DNA of 64,000 nt from Oscillospiraceae bacterium (GCA_009780235.1 WRAK01000012.1:1-64000), one strand, 5' to 3'. Counted from the stretch's first letter, positions 26,511 through 36,711 are shown. Notes: generated by a model from the letters alone, not told the origin. Numbers and translations: made by a program.

Positions 26511-26996
26511 CTATCGGTCTCGTGAGGCTCGGCCGGCAACCAGCAATGCAATGCCAACGAAAATGCCGACCAGAGCAATTGTGATGAAAACGGGCATCCT
26601 TTCTCGCACGGCTGCTTCTGCGAAGTAGTGCACGCCGAAGAAAGGGTCGCCCCAATGCCTAGCCTCTACATATACATTGTATGCCATGATAGCTGCAATA
26701 ACCGGGCCGAGGAGTATACTGATAGCCCCTAAAGCGCGCAATAGCCTCGGAACTGTACTGTCGGTGCCGGGCTTGGGAGGGTCGTAGTAACGCCAAGCTT
26801 CCTCATCAACGAGGTCACAATTGGCGCAATAACTTTTGCCGTTGGGAAGTTGACCTTCGCATTTTTTGCAAAAGAAAACTCGAACCACAGGAGTAGGCGG
26901 AGCGGAGACGGGGGCAACACCGCCTATAGCCGTACCGCATTTGCTGCAATAGGCTGCGTTTTCGCAGAGTTTATCTCCGCAGTTGTGGCAAAACAT
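26511..26996 (-). CDS. Zinc-ribbon membrane protein, unknown function
   Basis: The 161 residues start with a double zinc ribbon (CHNCGDKLCENAAYCSKCG, about 3-21), followed by a second Cys pair set (CKKCEGQLPNGKSYCANC, about 43-60). Two membrane helices lie at about 88-110 and 135-157. Such ribbon-plus-membrane proteins are common in Clostridia with no defined role. The ATG at 26996 is better spaced from AGAGG than the one 21 bases upstream. Confidence 0.75.
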   Translation of the reverse strand: MFCHNCGDKLCENAAYCSKCGTAIGGVAPVSAPPTPVVRVFFCKKCEGQLPNGKSYCANCDLVDEEAWRYYDPPKPGTDSTVPRLLRALGAISILLGPVIAAIMAYNVYVEARHWGDPFFGVHYFAEAAVRERMPVFITIALVGIFVGIALLVAGRASRDR

Positions 26997-27096
26997 AGCT
27001 TTTTCCTCTAATTTCATGCTTTTTATCCAACAATTGCATTATACATCATATATATTGCGATGCCAAGTGTTTTGCTGGAAAAGGAGAAAAATTGCT

Positions 27097-27180
27097 GTAG
27101 GGGCGGCCATTGGCCGTCCGCCGTTTCACGGATTCTGGAACGTACCGTTAAAGACACGAACGGCCAATGGCCGCCCCTGC
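27097..27180. repeat. Paired palindromic repeat upstream of the S10 operon
   Basis: GTAGGGGCGG...CCGCCCCTGC with GGCCATTGGCC halves, about 90 bases before the S10 promoter. Confidence 0.9.
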
Positions 27181-27270
27181 AACCTTGCAAGAAATACCCC
27201 CCGCAGAGGTCGATTGAATCGCCTCTCACACAACAAACACAAAAAAATCCCCAAAATCCGAAAAAACACC

Positions 27271-27299
27271 TTGACACACCCGCCCATATTTGGTATCCT
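27271..27299 (+). promoter_or_regulatory. Promoter of the S10-spc-alpha cluster
   Basis: TTGACA (27271-27276), 17 bases, TATCCT (27294-27299). About 250 bases of untranslated leader follow. Confidence 0.8.
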
Positions 27300-27446
27300 A
27301 TTCAGGCGTCCATTAGGCGAAGTCCGTCTTTTTGTGCGCAAACTGCGATGAAGCGGGAGATTGCTCGGGTGTCCGAGGTAACTTTCGTGGAGTATGTCCG
27401 ATAATCGGGCGCATTTGTCTACTGCGTATATCGCCTGGGCAAAGAC

Positions 27447-27478
27447 AACCGGCAGGTCTGATTGCCGGTTTGATTTTT
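27447..27478 (+). promoter_or_regulatory. Terminator-like hairpin in the rpsJ leader (possible attenuator)
   Basis: AACCGGCA pairs with TGCCGGTT, followed by TGATTTTT, about 80 bases before rpsJ. A position inside a long leader fits attenuation by a ribosomal protein (L4 in other bacteria), but that is inference. Confidence 0.6.
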
Positions 27479-27555
27479 GTGACAAGAATGATACGCACGG
27501 AACGGTGGACAAAAATCGCAGCACACCAATTGCGATTTTATAAGGAGGAAGACAC

Positions 27556-27873
27556 ATGGCTACACCTGCAAAAAAGATGATTCGGATTCGGCTCAAAGCC
27601 TACGACCATCAGCTTATCGATCAGGCGGCGGAGCGGATTGTGGAGACGGCAAAGCGCACAGGCGCATCGGTCTCCGGCCCGATTCCGTTGCCGACCCGCA
27701 AGGAAATCGTCACGATTCTCCGTGCGGTTCACAAGTACAAGGACAGCCGGGAGCAGTTCGAGCGGCGCACACACAAGCGTCTCGTGGACATTCTGGCCCC
27801 CACGCAGAAGACCGTGGAAAGCCTGATGAATCTTGAGATTCCCGCAGGCGTCGAGATCGAGATTAAATTGTAA
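27556..27873 (+). CDS. rpsJ: 30S ribosomal protein S10
   Basis: The 105 residues match S10 throughout ([51 protein letters not shown]). S10 sits in the 30S head and also serves NusB-dependent antitermination. AAGGAGG precedes the ATG. First gene of the cluster, behind a long leader. Confidence 0.98.
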   Translation: MATPAKKMIRIRLKAYDHQLIDQAAERIVETAKRTGASVSGPIPLPTRKEIVTILRAVHKYKDSREQFERRTHKRLVDILAPTQKTVESLMNLEIPAGVEIEIKL

Positions 27874-27958
27874 GGGATTTATCCCAACGCAGTTAGGTCT
27901 AAGGTCATGTTGGCGCACGGTGCGTCAACCAATAACCTATTAGGAGGAACATACCGAA

Positions 27959-28594
27959 ATGAAGAAAGCAATCATCGGCAAAAAGGTCGGCATGACGCAG
28001 ATCTTCGATGAGATGGGGAAAGTCGTCCCCGTCACCGTCATTGAGGCGGGTCCCTGTACGGTCGTACAGAAGAAGACCGCCGAAAAAGAGGGCTACCTCT
28101 CCGTACAGCTCGGATTTGAAGACATCAAAGAACGCCGCATGTCTCAGCCGGAGCGGGGCCATCTCGAAAAGGCCGGTGTCGGCCTGAAGAAGCACCTCAA
28201 AGAGTTCAAACTCGACAACGCCGCAGATTTTAACGTAGGCGACGAAATCAAGGCCGACATGTTCACAGAGGGCGACAAGATTGATGTCACGGGCATCTCT
28301 CGCGGTAAAGGCTTCGCCGGTGTCATCAAGCGGCACAATGCCTCCCGCGGTCGTATGAGCCACGGTGGCGGCCCGGTTCACAGACATGCGGGTTCCATGG
28401 GCCCCGGTGCCACGCCCTCCAAGATTTTCAAGGGCAAAATCGGCGCGGGTCACATGGGTGTTGACCAAGTCACGGTGCAAAACCTCGACGTAGTCAAAGT
28501 AGACCCCGAGCTAAACCTCATCGCGGTGCGCGGTGCGATTCCCGGCCCCAAGGGCGGAATCGTCTACCTGAAAAGCACAGTGAAGAACAATTAG
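27959..28594 (+). CDS. rplC: 50S ribosomal protein L3
   Basis: 211 residues, full-length L3 ([31 protein letters not shown]; the loop [25 protein letters not shown] reaches the peptidyl-transferase centre). TAGGAGG before the ATG. It follows rpsJ after 85 bases containing a small inverted repeat. Confidence 0.98.
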   Translation: MKKAIIGKKVGMTQIFDEMGKVVPVTVIEAGPCTVVQKKTAEKEGYLSVQLGFEDIKERRMSQPERGHLEKAGVGLKKHLKEFKLDNAADFNVGDEIKADMFTEGDKIDVTGISRGKGFAGVIKRHNASRGRMSHGGGPVHRHAGSMGPGATPSKIFKGKIGAGHMGVDQVTVQNLDVVKVDPELNLIAVRGAIPGPKGGIVYLKSTVKNN

Positions 28595-28613
28595 GGAAAG
28601 GAGAGTGAAAGAA

Positions 28614-29240
28614 ATGCCTACTGCAAACGTATACAACATGGCAGGTGAGAAAGTCGGCACGGTCGAACTCTCCGAGGCCATCTTCGGCATCAAGCCGAAC
28701 AAGGTCGTCCTGCACACCGCAGTCAAGAACCATCTGGCCAATCGGCGGCAGGGGACACAGAGCACCCTGACCCGTGCGGAAGTCTCCGGCGGCGGACGGA
28801 AGCCCTGGCGGCAAAAAGGTACGGGCCGCGCAAGAGCCGGTTCCACCAGAGCACCGCATTGGACACACGGCGGCCTTGCCTTCGCGCCGAAGCCCAGAGA
28901 CTACAGCTACAACATCAACAAGAAAGTCAGACGCTTGGCACTCAAAAGCGCACTCTCGGCCAAAGCAGGTGAGACCGCAATCTACGTCATCGACACACTC
29001 AAACTCGACGAGATTAAGACCAAGCAAATGGCGGAACTTCTGGCGAAGCTGGAACTCGGCGGCAAGAAGGCCATGGTCATCACCCCCGAGCGGGACGAGA
29101 ACGTGTACAAGAGTGCAAGAAACATCGAAGGCGTACAAGTGACATTCGGCGGGATTTTGAATCCTTACGATATCCTGAATGCCAGAGCTTTGGTTATCGA
29201 CCAAGCTGCACTCGCCAAGATTGAGGAGGTGTTCGCATAA
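28614..29240 (+). CDS. rplD: 50S ribosomal protein L4
   Basis: 208 residues. Conserved loop GGGRKPWRQKGTGRARAGSTRAPHWTHGG recognisable in parts (RKPWRQKGTGRARAGS). L4 binds 23S rRNA near the exit tunnel and in some bacteria represses its own operon. The ATG at 28614 is chosen because GGAGAG lies 9 bases upstream, and the GTG at 28605 is too close. The last base overlaps rplW. Confidence 0.97.
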   Translation: MPTANVYNMAGEKVGTVELSEAIFGIKPNKVVLHTAVKNHLANRRQGTQSTLTRAEVSGGGRKPWRQKGTGRARAGSTRAPHWTHGGLAFAPKPRDYSYNINKKVRRLALKSALSAKAGETAIYVIDTLKLDEIKTKQMAELLAKLELGGKKAMVITPERDENVYKSARNIEGVQVTFGGILNPYDILNARALVIDQAALAKIEEVFA

Positions 29241-29536
29241 TGAGAAGTGCTTATGATGTGATCCTCCGCCCCATCATCTCCGAGCAGTCCATGGAGCAGA
29301 CGGATTTGAAGAAATACGTCTTCGAAGTGGCCAGAGACGCAGGGAAGATTGAGATCAAGAAAGCCGTAGAGGAAGTCTTCGGCGTAAAAGTGGCTAAGGT
29401 CAACACCTTGACCGTAAAGGGCAAAGAGTCCCGCCGCGGCCGCCACCCCGCAGGCTACAAGCCGAGCTGGAAAAAGGCCATGGTAAGACTGACGGACGAT
29501 TCTAAGACCATCGAATTCTTCGAGGGAATGGTATAA
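29240..29536 (+). CDS. rplW: 50S ribosomal protein L23
   Basis: 98 residues ([43 protein letters not shown]). L23 lies at the tunnel exit, docking SRP and trigger factor. TAATG overlap with rplD indicates coupled translation. Confidence 0.97.
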   Translation: MRSAYDVILRPIISEQSMEQTDLKKYVFEVARDAGKIEIKKAVEEVFGVKVAKVNTLTVKGKESRRGRHPAGYKPSWKKAMVRLTDDSKTIEFFEGMV

Positions 29537-29552
29537 GGGAGGAAAACAGCAA

Positions 29553-30389
29553 ATGTCAATTAAAACGTTTAAACCCACCACTCCGTCGAGACGACATATG
29601 ACCGTGTCCGGATTCGATGGTGTGGACAAAAAAGCCAAGCCCGAAAAGAGCTTGGTTGAGCCTCTAAAGAAACACGCGGGCCGCAACAGCTACGGACGGA
29701 TTACCGTTCGCCACCGTGGCGGCGGCAACAAGCGCAAATACAGAATCATCGATTTCAAGCGCAACAAGATGGATGTGGAAGCAAAGGTGCTCCGCTTGGA
29801 GTATGACCCCAACCGCTCCGCCAATATCGCGCTTCTGGAGTACACCGACGGCGAGCGGCGTTACATCCTCGCACCCGCAGGTCTCGGTGCAGGGGACACG
29901 GTCATCGCATCCACCGCGGCCGATATCAAGCCGGGGAATGCCTTGCCCATCAAGAACATCCCCGTGGGTACCGTGATCCACAACATCGAGCTCTCCCCCG
30001 GCCGCGGCGGCCAGCTCGTGCGCTCGGCGGGAACAGCGGCGCAGCTGATGGCAAAAGAGGGCGACATGGCCCAACTCCGTATGCCCTCGGGCGAGTACCG
30101 CTTGGTCCGCGTTACCTGCATGGCGACCATCGGCCAAGTGGGCAATATGGATCACCAGAACATCACCATCGGTAAAGCCGGTCGGAAACGCCACATGGGT
30201 TGGAGACCTACGGTTCGCGGCTCTGTCATGAACCCCTGTGACCACCCCCACGGCGGCGGTGAGGGCAAAAGCCCCATCGGACGGCCCGGGCCCGTTACCC
30301 CCTGGGGTAAGCCCACACTCGGCTACAAGACGAGAAAGAAAAAGAACCCGACTGACAAATACATTGTCAAGCGGCGTGACAAGAAGTAA
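29553..30389 (+). CDS. rplB: 50S ribosomal protein L2
   Basis: 278 residues with the invariant C-terminal [18 protein letters not shown] segment containing the histidine next to the peptidyl-transferase centre, and the basic tail [19 protein letters not shown]. Normal length. GGGAGG before the ATG. Confidence 0.98.
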   Translation: MSIKTFKPTTPSRRHMTVSGFDGVDKKAKPEKSLVEPLKKHAGRNSYGRITVRHRGGGNKRKYRIIDFKRNKMDVEAKVLRLEYDPNRSANIALLEYTDGERRYILAPAGLGAGDTVIASTAADIKPGNALPIKNIPVGTVIHNIELSPGRGGQLVRSAGTAAQLMAKEGDMAQLRMPSGEYRLVRVTCMATIGQVGNMDHQNITIGKAGRKRHMGWRPTVRGSVMNPCDHPHGGGEGKSPIGRPGPVTPWGKPTLGYKTRKKKNPTDKYIVKRRDKK

Positions 30390-30404
30390 GGGAGGCTGAA
30401 TTAA

Positions 30405-30677
30405 ATGGGTAGAAGTGTTAAAAAAGGCCCCTTTGCAGCCCCTGAGCTGCTAAAGCGGGTAGATGCCCTCAATGCGAGCGGTGAGAAGAAAGTGCTGAAG
30501 ACTTGGTCTCGTGCCAGCACCATCTTCCCCTCCTTCGTGGGTCACACAATCGCCGTCCACGACGGACGCAGACACGTGCCGGTGTACGTCACCGAGGACA
30601 TGGTAGGCCATAAGTTGGGTGAGTTCGCGCCCACCCGCACCTACCGCGGTCACGCCGGCTCCAAGACCGGAAGATAA
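30405..30677 (+). CDS. rpsS: 30S ribosomal protein S19
   Basis: 90 residues ([55 protein letters not shown]). A 30S head protein next to S13. GGGAGG before the ATG. Confidence 0.97.
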   Translation: MGRSVKKGPFAAPELLKRVDALNASGEKKVLKTWSRASTIFPSFVGHTIAVHDGRRHVPVYVTEDMVGHKLGEFAPTRTYRGHAGSKTGR

Positions 30678-30690
30678 GGGGGAGAGGGAT

Positions 30691-31029
30691 ATGGAAGCCA
30701 GAGCAGAATCAAAGTATATCCGCATCGCACCCCGGAAAGTTCAAATTGTTTGTGACTTAATCCGAGGCAAAGATGTAGGCGTTGCACAGGGGCTCCTCAT
30801 GCAGACCCCGAAAGCGGCCAGCGAGGTTCTCATAAAGCTCCTCAAGAGTGCCGCCGCCAACGCAGAGAACAACCACGATATGGACCCGGACAGCCTGTAC
30901 GTGGCACAAGTATTCGCCACGGGCGGCCCGATTCTCAAGCGGGGCAGACCCCGTGCCCACGGCAGAATGTTCCGCATCAACAAGCGCACCAGCCATATTA
31001 CGCTTGTAGTCAAAGAAAGGGAGGCTTAA
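30691..31029 (+). CDS. rplV: 50S ribosomal protein L22
   Basis: 112 residues ([45 protein letters not shown]). The conserved hairpin lines the exit tunnel and is the usual site of macrolide-resistance changes, and none is obvious. The ATG at 30691 follows GGGGGAGAGG. The longer frame overlaps rpsS. Confidence 0.96.
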   Translation: MEARAESKYIRIAPRKVQIVCDLIRGKDVGVAQGLLMQTPKAASEVLIKLLKSAAANAENNHDMDPDSLYVAQVFATGGPILKRGRPRAHGRMFRINKRTSHITLVVKEREA

Positions 31030-31032
31030 ACG

Positions 31033-32016
31033 ATGGGACAAAAAGTTAATCCGCACGGCTTACGGGTCGGTGTCATCAAAGATTGGGACTCCCGTTGGTA
31101 TGCCCGCAACGATAAGGTGGGCGACCTGATTGTGGAAGATTACGAAATCCGCACCTATCTCAAAAAGCTCCTCTTCGCCGCAGGCGTACCGAAGATTGAA
31201 ATCGAGCGGGACAATGTGCGTGTAAAAATCTACATCCACTGCTCCCGTCCCGGTGTTGTCATCGGCAAGGGCGGCACGGAGATTGAGCGGTTGCGGCTTC
31301 TCTTGGAGAAGAAAATCGGCAAGCCGGTTTCGCTCTCCATCGTGGAAGTCAAAACTCCTGACACGAACGCACAGCTTGTCGCCGAGAACATCGCTTCTCA
31401 GTTAGAGCGCAGAATCGGCTTCCGCCGCGCCATGAAGGGCGCGATGGGCCGTGCGATGCGCATGGGCGTGCGCGGCATCAAAGTCACGGTCGGCGGCCGT
31501 CTCGGCGGTGCCGAGATTGCACGGAGCGAGACTTACCACGAGGGCACCATTCCGCTTCAGACCATCCGTGCCGACATCGAGTACGGTTTCGCTGAAGCAG
31601 CTACGACCTATGGGCGTATCGGCGTCAAAGTATGGATTTACAAGGGCGAGGTGTTAAGCCAAACCCTGCGCACCACCCCCCGCACCATGGACACCAGCCG
31701 TCCCCCGCGTGAGCGGAGCGACCGTGACAGAGGCGACCGCAGAGGCGGCGACCGTCGCGGCGGCGGCAGAGACGGCGGACGTCCTAGTGGCGGTGGCGGC
31801 GGGTACCGCGGCGGCCAAGGCCAGGGCGGTCCCCGCAGCGGTCAAGGCGGCGGTAGCGGTCCCGGTTTTGGTCGGGACAATCGCGAGATGAACAGAGATC
31901 GCTCAAGCGGCAGCTTCACCTATGTGAATCCCAGCAGCCGTTTGGCAGACAAAGACAAAGCACCGGCAGCTCCGAAAGAAGCTCCCGCGGTGCCGCAGGA
32001 AGGAGGAAGTGAATAA
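31033..32016 (+). CDS. rpsC: 30S ribosomal protein S3 with long Arg/Gly-rich C-terminal tail
   Basis: Residues 1-218 are a normal S3 ([22 protein letters not shown] domain with [28 protein letters not shown]). Residues about 219-327 are a low-complexity extension with RGG/RGDRR repeats and a final Ala/Pro/Lys segment. Typical bacterial S3 ends near 220-235 residues. The tail would be disordered and exposed at the mRNA entry side of the 30S. A short matching RGG block opens S5 (35922-36500). The last base overlaps rplP (TAATG). Confidence 0.95.
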   Translation: MGQKVNPHGLRVGVIKDWDSRWYARNDKVGDLIVEDYEIRTYLKKLLFAAGVPKIEIERDNVRVKIYIHCSRPGVVIGKGGTEIERLRLLLEKKIGKPVSLSIVEVKTPDTNAQLVAENIASQLERRIGFRRAMKGAMGRAMRMGVRGIKVTVGGRLGGAEIARSETYHEGTIPLQTIRADIEYGFAEAATTYGRIGVKVWIYKGEVLSQTLRTTPRTMDTSRPPRERSDRDRGDRRGGDRRGGGRDGGRPSGGGGGYRGGQGQGGPRSGQGGGSGPGFGRDNREMNRDRSSGSFTYVNPSSRLADKDKAPAAPKEAPAVPQEGGSE

Positions 32017-32453
32017 TGCTGCTCCCCAAAAGAGTGAAATACCGCAGAGTACACAGAGGCCGCATGAAGGGAAAAGCCACCAGAGGCAACACGATTGCCT
32101 ACGGTGAGTTCGGCCTTCAGGCCACAGAACCCTGCTGGATCACTTCCAACCAGATTGAGGCGGCCCGTATCGCCATGACCCGTTCCACCAAAAGAGGCGG
32201 TAAGGTCTGGATTAAAATCTTCCCCGATAAGCCCGTCACGGAGAAGCCCGCCGAGACCCGTATGGGTAGCGGTAAAGGTTCCCCGGAATACTGGGTTGCG
32301 GTGGTAAAGCCCGGCAGAATCTTGTTTGAGATCGCCGGCGTAACAGAAGAGGCTGCACGAGAAGCGATGCGTCTCGCCAGCCACAAGTTACCGTGTAAGA
32401 CCAAGTTTGTCATACGCGAGACGGAGACAGGCGGTGAAACAGATGAAGGCTAA
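32016..32453 (+). CDS. rplP: 50S ribosomal protein L16
   Basis: 145 residues, normal L16 ([21 protein letters not shown] start; [17 protein letters not shown]). It helps position tRNA at the A site. Starts inside the rpsC stop (TAATG) and ends 11 bases into rpmC. Confidence 0.97.
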   Translation: MLLPKRVKYRRVHRGRMKGKATRGNTIAYGEFGLQATEPCWITSNQIEAARIAMTRSTKRGGKVWIKIFPDKPVTEKPAETRMGSGKGSPEYWVAVVKPGRILFEIAGVTEEAAREAMRLASHKLPCKTKFVIRETETGGETDEG

Positions 32454-32643
32454 CGAAGTACGTCAGCTCAAACCGACCGAGTTGGAGGCACGCTTGGGTG
32501 AATTAAAGAAAGATCTGTTCACCCTGCGTATGCAGCACGCGACCAACCAGCTCGATAACCCCATCCGCATTCGGGCGGTCAAACGTGATATCGCCCGTGT
32601 GAAGACGGTGCTGAGACAAAAGCAGAGTGGGGAGGTAAACTGA
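32443..32643 (+). CDS. rpmC: 50S ribosomal protein L29
   Basis: 66 residues, two-helix hairpin of L29 ([37 protein letters not shown]). The ATG at 32443 overlaps rplP by 11 bases, and a GTG 9 bases earlier is an alternative. Confidence 0.95.
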   Translation: MKANEVRQLKPTELEARLGELKKDLFTLRMQHATNQLDNPIRIRAVKRDIARVKTVLRQKQSGEVN

Positions 32644-32644
32644 G

Positions 32645-32908
32645 ATGACTGAAAACAGAACAAGTGCAAGAAAGACCAGAGTAGGCACGGTGGTCAGCGA
32701 CAAAATGGATAAGACCGCTGTCATTCTGATTGAAGACAGAGTGCCGCATCCGCTCTACAAAAAAATCATCAAGCGTTCCATCAAGCTCAAAGCCCATGAT
32801 GAGGGCAACCAATGCTCCGTTGGCGACAAGGTTCGGGTCATGGAGACCCGTCCGCTCTCCAAAGATAAGCGTTGGCGGCTGGTGGAAATCATCGAAAAAG
32901 CCAAATAA
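32645..32908 (+). CDS. rpsQ: 30S ribosomal protein S17
   Basis: 87 residues ([57 protein letters not shown]). OB-fold primary binder of 16S rRNA. One base between the rpmC stop and this ATG. Confidence 0.97.
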   Translation: MTENRTSARKTRVGTVVSDKMDKTAVILIEDRVPHPLYKKIIKRSIKLKAHDEGNQCSVGDKVRVMETRPLSKDKRWRLVEIIEKAK

Positions 32909-32923
32909 GGAGGTGCCGGAATC

Positions 32924-33292
32924 ATGGTACAACAGGAATCATATCTGAAGGTCGCCGATAATACCGGTGCCAAAGAGATTAAGACCATCCGTGTCCTGGG
33001 CGGCTCAAGACGCAAGTACGGCAACATCGGCGACGTGATCGTGGCCTCTGTTCGGAAAGCGGCCCCCGGTGGCACAGTCAAAAAAGGCGAGGTCGTCCGT
33101 GCCGTCATCGTGCGGACAGCCAAAGGCGTGCGCCGTGCAGACGGAACATATGTCCGCTTCGACGAGAACGCCGCCGTGCTCATCAAGGAAGACAAGAACC
33201 CAAGAGGGACCCGTATCTTCGGCCCCGTAGCGCGGGAGTTGCGTGATAAGGATTACATGAAAATCCTGTCACTCGCCCCGGAAGTAATTTAG
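32924..33292 (+). CDS. rplN: 50S ribosomal protein L14
   Basis: 122 residues, the normal L14 length ([27 protein letters not shown]; ending [14 protein letters not shown]). It lies at the 30S-50S interface. AAGGAGG before the ATG. Confidence 0.97.
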   Translation: MVQQESYLKVADNTGAKEIKTIRVLGGSRRKYGNIGDVIVASVRKAAPGGTVKKGEVVRAVIVRTAKGVRRADGTYVRFDENAAVLIKEDKNPRGTRIFGPVARELRDKDYMKILSLAPEVI

Positions 33293-33304
33293 GAGGACGA
33301 AACT

Positions 33305-33610
33305 GTGCATGTAAGAAAAAATGATACTGTCGTCGTCCTAACAGGCGGAGACAAAGGCAAGACGGGCAAAATCTTGTCCGCTGACCCGAAAGACGGAAAG
33401 CTCATTGTAGAGGGCGTTTCTGTCCACAAGCGGCACAAGAAGCCCCGCAAGCAGGGTGACCCGGGCGGCATCATCAAAATCGAGACCCCCATCTACGCTT
33501 GCAAAGTTATGCGGGTCTGCCCGAAATGCAACAAACCGACACGGCACGCTGTGAAAGGCACGGGCAAAGACAAAGTCCGCGTCTGCAAGAAGTGCAGTGC
33601 GGAAATCTAA
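33305..33610 (+). CDS. rplX: 50S ribosomal protein L24
   Basis: 101 residues with KOW motif (VRKNDTVVVLTGGDKGKTGKILS). The C-terminal half contains two CxxC pairs (VCPKCNKPTRHA, VCKKCSAEI), a zinc-ribbon form of L24. GTG start after AGGAGG. Confidence 0.96.
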   Translation: MHVRKNDTVVVLTGGDKGKTGKILSADPKDGKLIVEGVSVHKRHKKPRKQGDPGGIIKIETPIYACKVMRVCPKCNKPTRHAVKGTGKDKVRVCKKCSAEI

Positions 33611-33628
33611 GGAGGGAGGGAGTAAGTT

Positions 33629-34171
33629 ATGCCTAGACTAAAAAAACGCTATCAGGACGAAATCGCTCCCGCCCTGATGACGAAGTTCGGCTACAAGAGC
33701 GTCATGCAAGTCCCGCGGTTTGAGAAGATTGTCATCAACGTGGGTTGCGGCGATGCCAGAGACAACGTCAAAGCTCTGGATTCCGTCGTAAAAGACATCA
33801 ACGAAATCACAGGCCAAAAGGCCGTTGTGACCAAGGCCAAGAAGAGCGTGGCCAACTTTAAACTCCGTGAGGGGATGCCCGTCGGCGTAAAAGTTACGCT
33901 GAGAGCAGACCGCATGTGGGAGTTTTTAGACCGCCTGTTCAACGTGGCACTACCCCGTGTCCGTGACTTCCGCGGCATCAGCCCCAACGCCTTTGACGGC
34001 CGCGGGAACTATGCCCTGGGTCTCAAAGAGCAGCTTATCTTCCCGGAAATCGATTACGATAAAATCGAGAAGATTCGTGGCATGGACATCGTGATTTGCA
34101 CCACAGCCCAGACAGACGAAGAAGCACGTGAGCTGCTCAGCCTCATGGGCGCACCGTTTACCGAAGCGTAA
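33629..34171 (+). CDS. rplE: 50S ribosomal protein L5
   Basis: 180 residues ([70 protein letters not shown]). Binds 5S rRNA. GGAGGGAGG before the ATG. Confidence 0.97.
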   Translation: MPRLKKRYQDEIAPALMTKFGYKSVMQVPRFEKIVINVGCGDARDNVKALDSVVKDINEITGQKAVVTKAKKSVANFKLREGMPVGVKVTLRADRMWEFLDRLFNVALPRVRDFRGISPNAFDGRGNYALGLKEQLIFPEIDYDKIEKIRGMDIVICTTAQTDEEARELLSLMGAPFTEA

Positions 34172-34185
34172 GGAGGAGAATTGAA

Positions 34186-34371
34186 ATGGCAAAGAAAGCA
34201 CTCGTTTTAAAACAGCAAAAGACCCCGAAGTTCTCCACGCGCCGGTATAACCGCTGCAAAATCTGCGGACGGCCCCATGCCTACCTGCGTGACTACGCCG
34301 TGTGCCGTATCTGCTTCCGTGAACTGGCCTACAAAGGCCAGATTCCGGGCGTGCGGAAGGCGAGCTGGTAA
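34186..34371 (+). CDS. rpsZ: 30S ribosomal protein S14, zinc-binding type Z
   Basis: 61 residues with the zinc ligands C24, C27, C40 and C43, the C+ form typical of Gram-positive bacteria. GGAGG before the ATG. It is followed by an unusual 200-base gap filled by a repeat. Confidence 0.97.
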   Translation: MAKKALVLKQQKTPKFSTRRYNRCKICGRPHAYLRDYAVCRICFRELAYKGQIPGVRKASW

Positions 34372-34396
34372 GAACGCACTATGTGTCGGGAACATT

Positions 34397-34479
34397 GTAG
34401 GGGCGGCCATTGGCCGTCCGCCGTTTCCGACATTGCGGACGTATGATTGCGGACACGGACGGCCAATGGCCGCCCCTAC
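34397..34479. repeat. Paired palindromic repeat inserted inside the spc gene order
   Basis: A GGCCATTGGCC pair with full GTAGGGGCGG / CCGCCCCTAC ends, between rpsZ and rpsH. A second hairpin GGCCGTCCCGTTCGGGACGG lies at 34500-34519. No promoter is apparent, so read-through must continue. Confidence 0.9.
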
Positions 34480-34571
34480 AAAGATAGTGGACGACAAAAG
34501 GCCGTCCCGTTCGGGACGGAACCTTGTCGCCGGAACAGGCAACCGCCTGTAGCTTCTAAAAGGAGGAAGTT

Positions 34572-34970
34572 ATGCAGATTACAGATCCTATCGCGGACAT
34601 GTTGACCCGCATCCGCAACGCCAATGCGGCGGGGCACGACACGGTTGACATCCCCGCATCGAAGATGAAGAAAGCCATCGCCCAGATTTTGCTGGACGAG
34701 GGTTATATCCGCACCTATCAACTCATTGATGACGGCACCCAGGGTATTATTCGGGTGACGCTCAAGTACGGGCCGAGCCGTGAAAAGACCATTACCGGCC
34801 TGCGCCGTGTGTCCCGTCCCGGTCTGCGTGTGTATGCAGGTGCAGAGGAACTGCCCCGTGTACTCCGCGGGCTCGGTATCGCAATTATTTCTACGAGCAA
34901 GGGCGTCATGACTGACAAGGCCGCAAGAGGCGGCAATGTCGGCGGTGAAGTCTTGGCTTTCGTCTGGTAA
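34572..34970 (+). CDS. rpsH: 30S ribosomal protein S8
   Basis: 132 residues ([25 protein letters not shown]; ends GGEVLAFVW). In E. coli S8 represses the spc operon by binding its mRNA, and such a site is not evident here. AAGGAGG before the ATG. Confidence 0.97.
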   Translation: MQITDPIADMLTRIRNANAAGHDTVDIPASKMKKAIAQILLDEGYIRTYQLIDDGTQGIIRVTLKYGPSREKTITGLRRVSRPGLRVYAGAEELPRVLRGLGIAIISTSKGVMTDKAARGGNVGGEVLAFVW

Positions 34971-34985
34971 GGGGGGCTTTGAGAA

Positions 34986-35525
34986 ATGTCAAGAATCGGA
35001 AGAGCACCCATCCCCGTACCGGCGGGCGTGGAGATTAAACTGACTGACGGTGTATTAACCGTCAAAGGCCCCAAGGGTACGCTCTCGCAAGAGATTTACC
35101 CGGGCATGGAGCTGGACATCGCCGCAAACGAAATCAACGTCAAGCGGCCCAGCGAAGAAAAGAAGTTCAAAAGCCTGCACGGCCTGACCCGCAGTTTGGT
35201 CGATAACATGATTGTCGGCGTAACAAACGGGTTCACCAAAGAACTCGAAATCAACGGCGTTGGTTACAGAGTGGCCAAAGAAGGCAAGAAGCTCGTGATG
35301 AACCTCGGCTACAGCCATCAGGTCATCATGGAAGAGATTGACGGAATCTCCATCGAGGTCCCGGCTCCCAACAGGATTACAATCTCGGGAATTGACAAGC
35401 AACTGGTCGGCCAGTTTGCAGCAGATGTGCGCAAAAAGCGTCCGCCGGAGCCTTACAAGGGCAAGGGCATCAAGTACGCAGGTGAGCATATCCGCCGCAA
35501 AGAAGGCAAGACCGGTGCGAAGTAA
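34986..35525 (+). CDS. rplF: 50S ribosomal protein L6
   Basis: 179 residues ([20 protein letters not shown]-terminal [26 protein letters not shown]). Two-domain L6 near the GTPase centre. Normal length. Confidence 0.97.
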   Translation: MSRIGRAPIPVPAGVEIKLTDGVLTVKGPKGTLSQEIYPGMELDIAANEINVKRPSEEKKFKSLHGLTRSLVDNMIVGVTNGFTKELEINGVGYRVAKEGKKLVMNLGYSHQVIMEEIDGISIEVPAPNRITISGIDKQLVGQFAADVRKKRPPEPYKGKGIKYAGEHIRRKEGKTGAK

Positions 35526-35542
35526 GGGGAGGTGTTTACCGT

Positions 35543-35902
35543 ATGATCAAGAAACAAGATACCAACAAGCAGCGTAAGCGGCGGCATCGCCGGGTGCGCG
35601 GTAAGGTTACGGGGACACCGCAGCGTCCCAGGCTGAACGTATTCCGCAGCAGTACCCACATCTACGCACAAATCATCGATGACACGCAGGGTGTAACCCT
35701 CTGTTCCGCCTCCTCCGTGGAGAAGTCCTTTGACGGGACGGGCGGAAACATCGAGGCCGCAAAGAAAGTCGGCGAAGCAATCGCCGCCCGTGCGAAAGAG
35801 AAGGGCGTCGAAGTCGTGGTCTTTGACCGCGGCGGCTATCTCTACCACGGCCGTGTGAAAGCACTCGCCGAAGCCGCCCGTGAAGCCGGGCTGCAATTCT
35901 AA
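35543..35902 (+). CDS. rplR: 50S ribosomal protein L18
   Basis: 119 residues ([53 protein letters not shown]). Binds 5S rRNA with L5. GGGGAGG before the ATG. Confidence 0.97.
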   Translation: MIKKQDTNKQRKRRHRRVRGKVTGTPQRPRLNVFRSSTHIYAQIIDDTQGVTLCSASSVEKSFDGTGGNIEAAKKVGEAIAARAKEKGVEVVVFDRGGYLYHGRVKALAEAAREAGLQF

Positions 35903-35921
35903 GAGAGGAGGAGAAAAAACT

Positions 35922-36500
35922 ATGGCTGAACAGCAACAAAGAAACGACAACAGAGGCCCCGGCGGCGACCGTCGCGGCGGTGGCAGAGACGGCAATCGTC
36001 GGCGGCGTGAAGAAGCACCGCCCAGCGAGTTCTCCGAAAAAGTTGTCTCGATTAACCGTGTCTCCAAGACCGTGAAGGGCGGCCGGATTTTCAAGTTCTC
36101 CGCCCTCTGTGTGGTGGGAGACGGCAAAGGCCGGGTCGGTTTCGGCCTCGGCAAAGCCGGTGAAATTTCCGAAGCAATCCGCAAGGGCATCGAAGATGCC
36201 AAAAAGAACGTTGAGACCATTACCCTCTCCGGCAGCACCATCCCGCACGAAGTGATTGGTGTATTCGGAGCAGGCAGAGTTCTCATGAAACCCGCCGCAC
36301 CCGGTACAGGCGTTATCGCCGGCGGCCCGGTGCGTGCCGTGATGGAGGCCGTCGGTATCAAAGACGTGTATTCCAAATGTCTGCGCTCCAACAACCCGCA
36401 AAACGTAGTCAATGCTACGATGGTGGGTCTGCGGAGCCTCAGAGACGCGGCGCAAGTGGCGAAAATTCGGGGCAAAAACCCCGAAGACCTGATAGGTTAA
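35922..36500 (+). CDS. rpsE: 30S ribosomal protein S5 with Arg/Gly-rich N-terminal extension
   Basis: 192 residues. Residues 1-36 are a low-complexity head ([18 protein letters not shown]) before the normal dsRBD-like and C-terminal domains ([32 protein letters not shown]-type wording; [20 protein letters not shown]). The coding DNA for the RGG block closely resembles part of the rpsC tail. Start chosen by GAGGAGG at 35904-35910. Confidence 0.96.
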   Translation: MAEQQQRNDNRGPGGDRRGGGRDGNRRRREEAPPSEFSEKVVSINRVSKTVKGGRIFKFSALCVVGDGKGRVGFGLGKAGEISEAIRKGIEDAKKNVETITLSGSTIPHEVIGVFGAGRVLMKPAAPGTGVIAGGPVRAVMEAVGIKDVYSKCLRSNNPQNVVNATMVGLRSLRDAAQVAKIRGKNPEDLIG

Positions 36501-36513
36501 GGAGGCATTATCC

Positions 36514-36696
36514 ATGGCTAAGCTAAAGATTAAGCTCGTCAAGAGCCTAAACGGCAGACTGGATAAGCACATCGCCACTGCCAATTCCCTCGGACTGAAG
36601 CGCATCAATAACGAGACAGTCCAGCCCGACAATCCGCAGACCAGAGGCAAGATTCACCAAATCGGGTATCTTGTTCAGGTCACGGAAGTGAAATAG
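36514..36696 (+). CDS. rpmD: 50S ribosomal protein L30
   Basis: 60 residues (LKIKLVKSLNGRLDKHIATANSLGLKRINNETVQPDNPQTRGKI). AAGGAGG before the ATG. Standard position between rpsE and rplO. Confidence 0.96.
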   Translation: MAKLKIKLVKSLNGRLDKHIATANSLGLKRINNETVQPDNPQTRGKIHQIGYLVQVTEVK

Positions 36697-36711
36697 GGGG
36701 GTGTATTTGAG

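Noticed and set aside
27010-27270. tuf gene remnant before rpsJ
   Set aside because: In some Clostridia other translation genes precede rpsJ. Here the stretch holds only a repeat and AT-rich promoter DNA.
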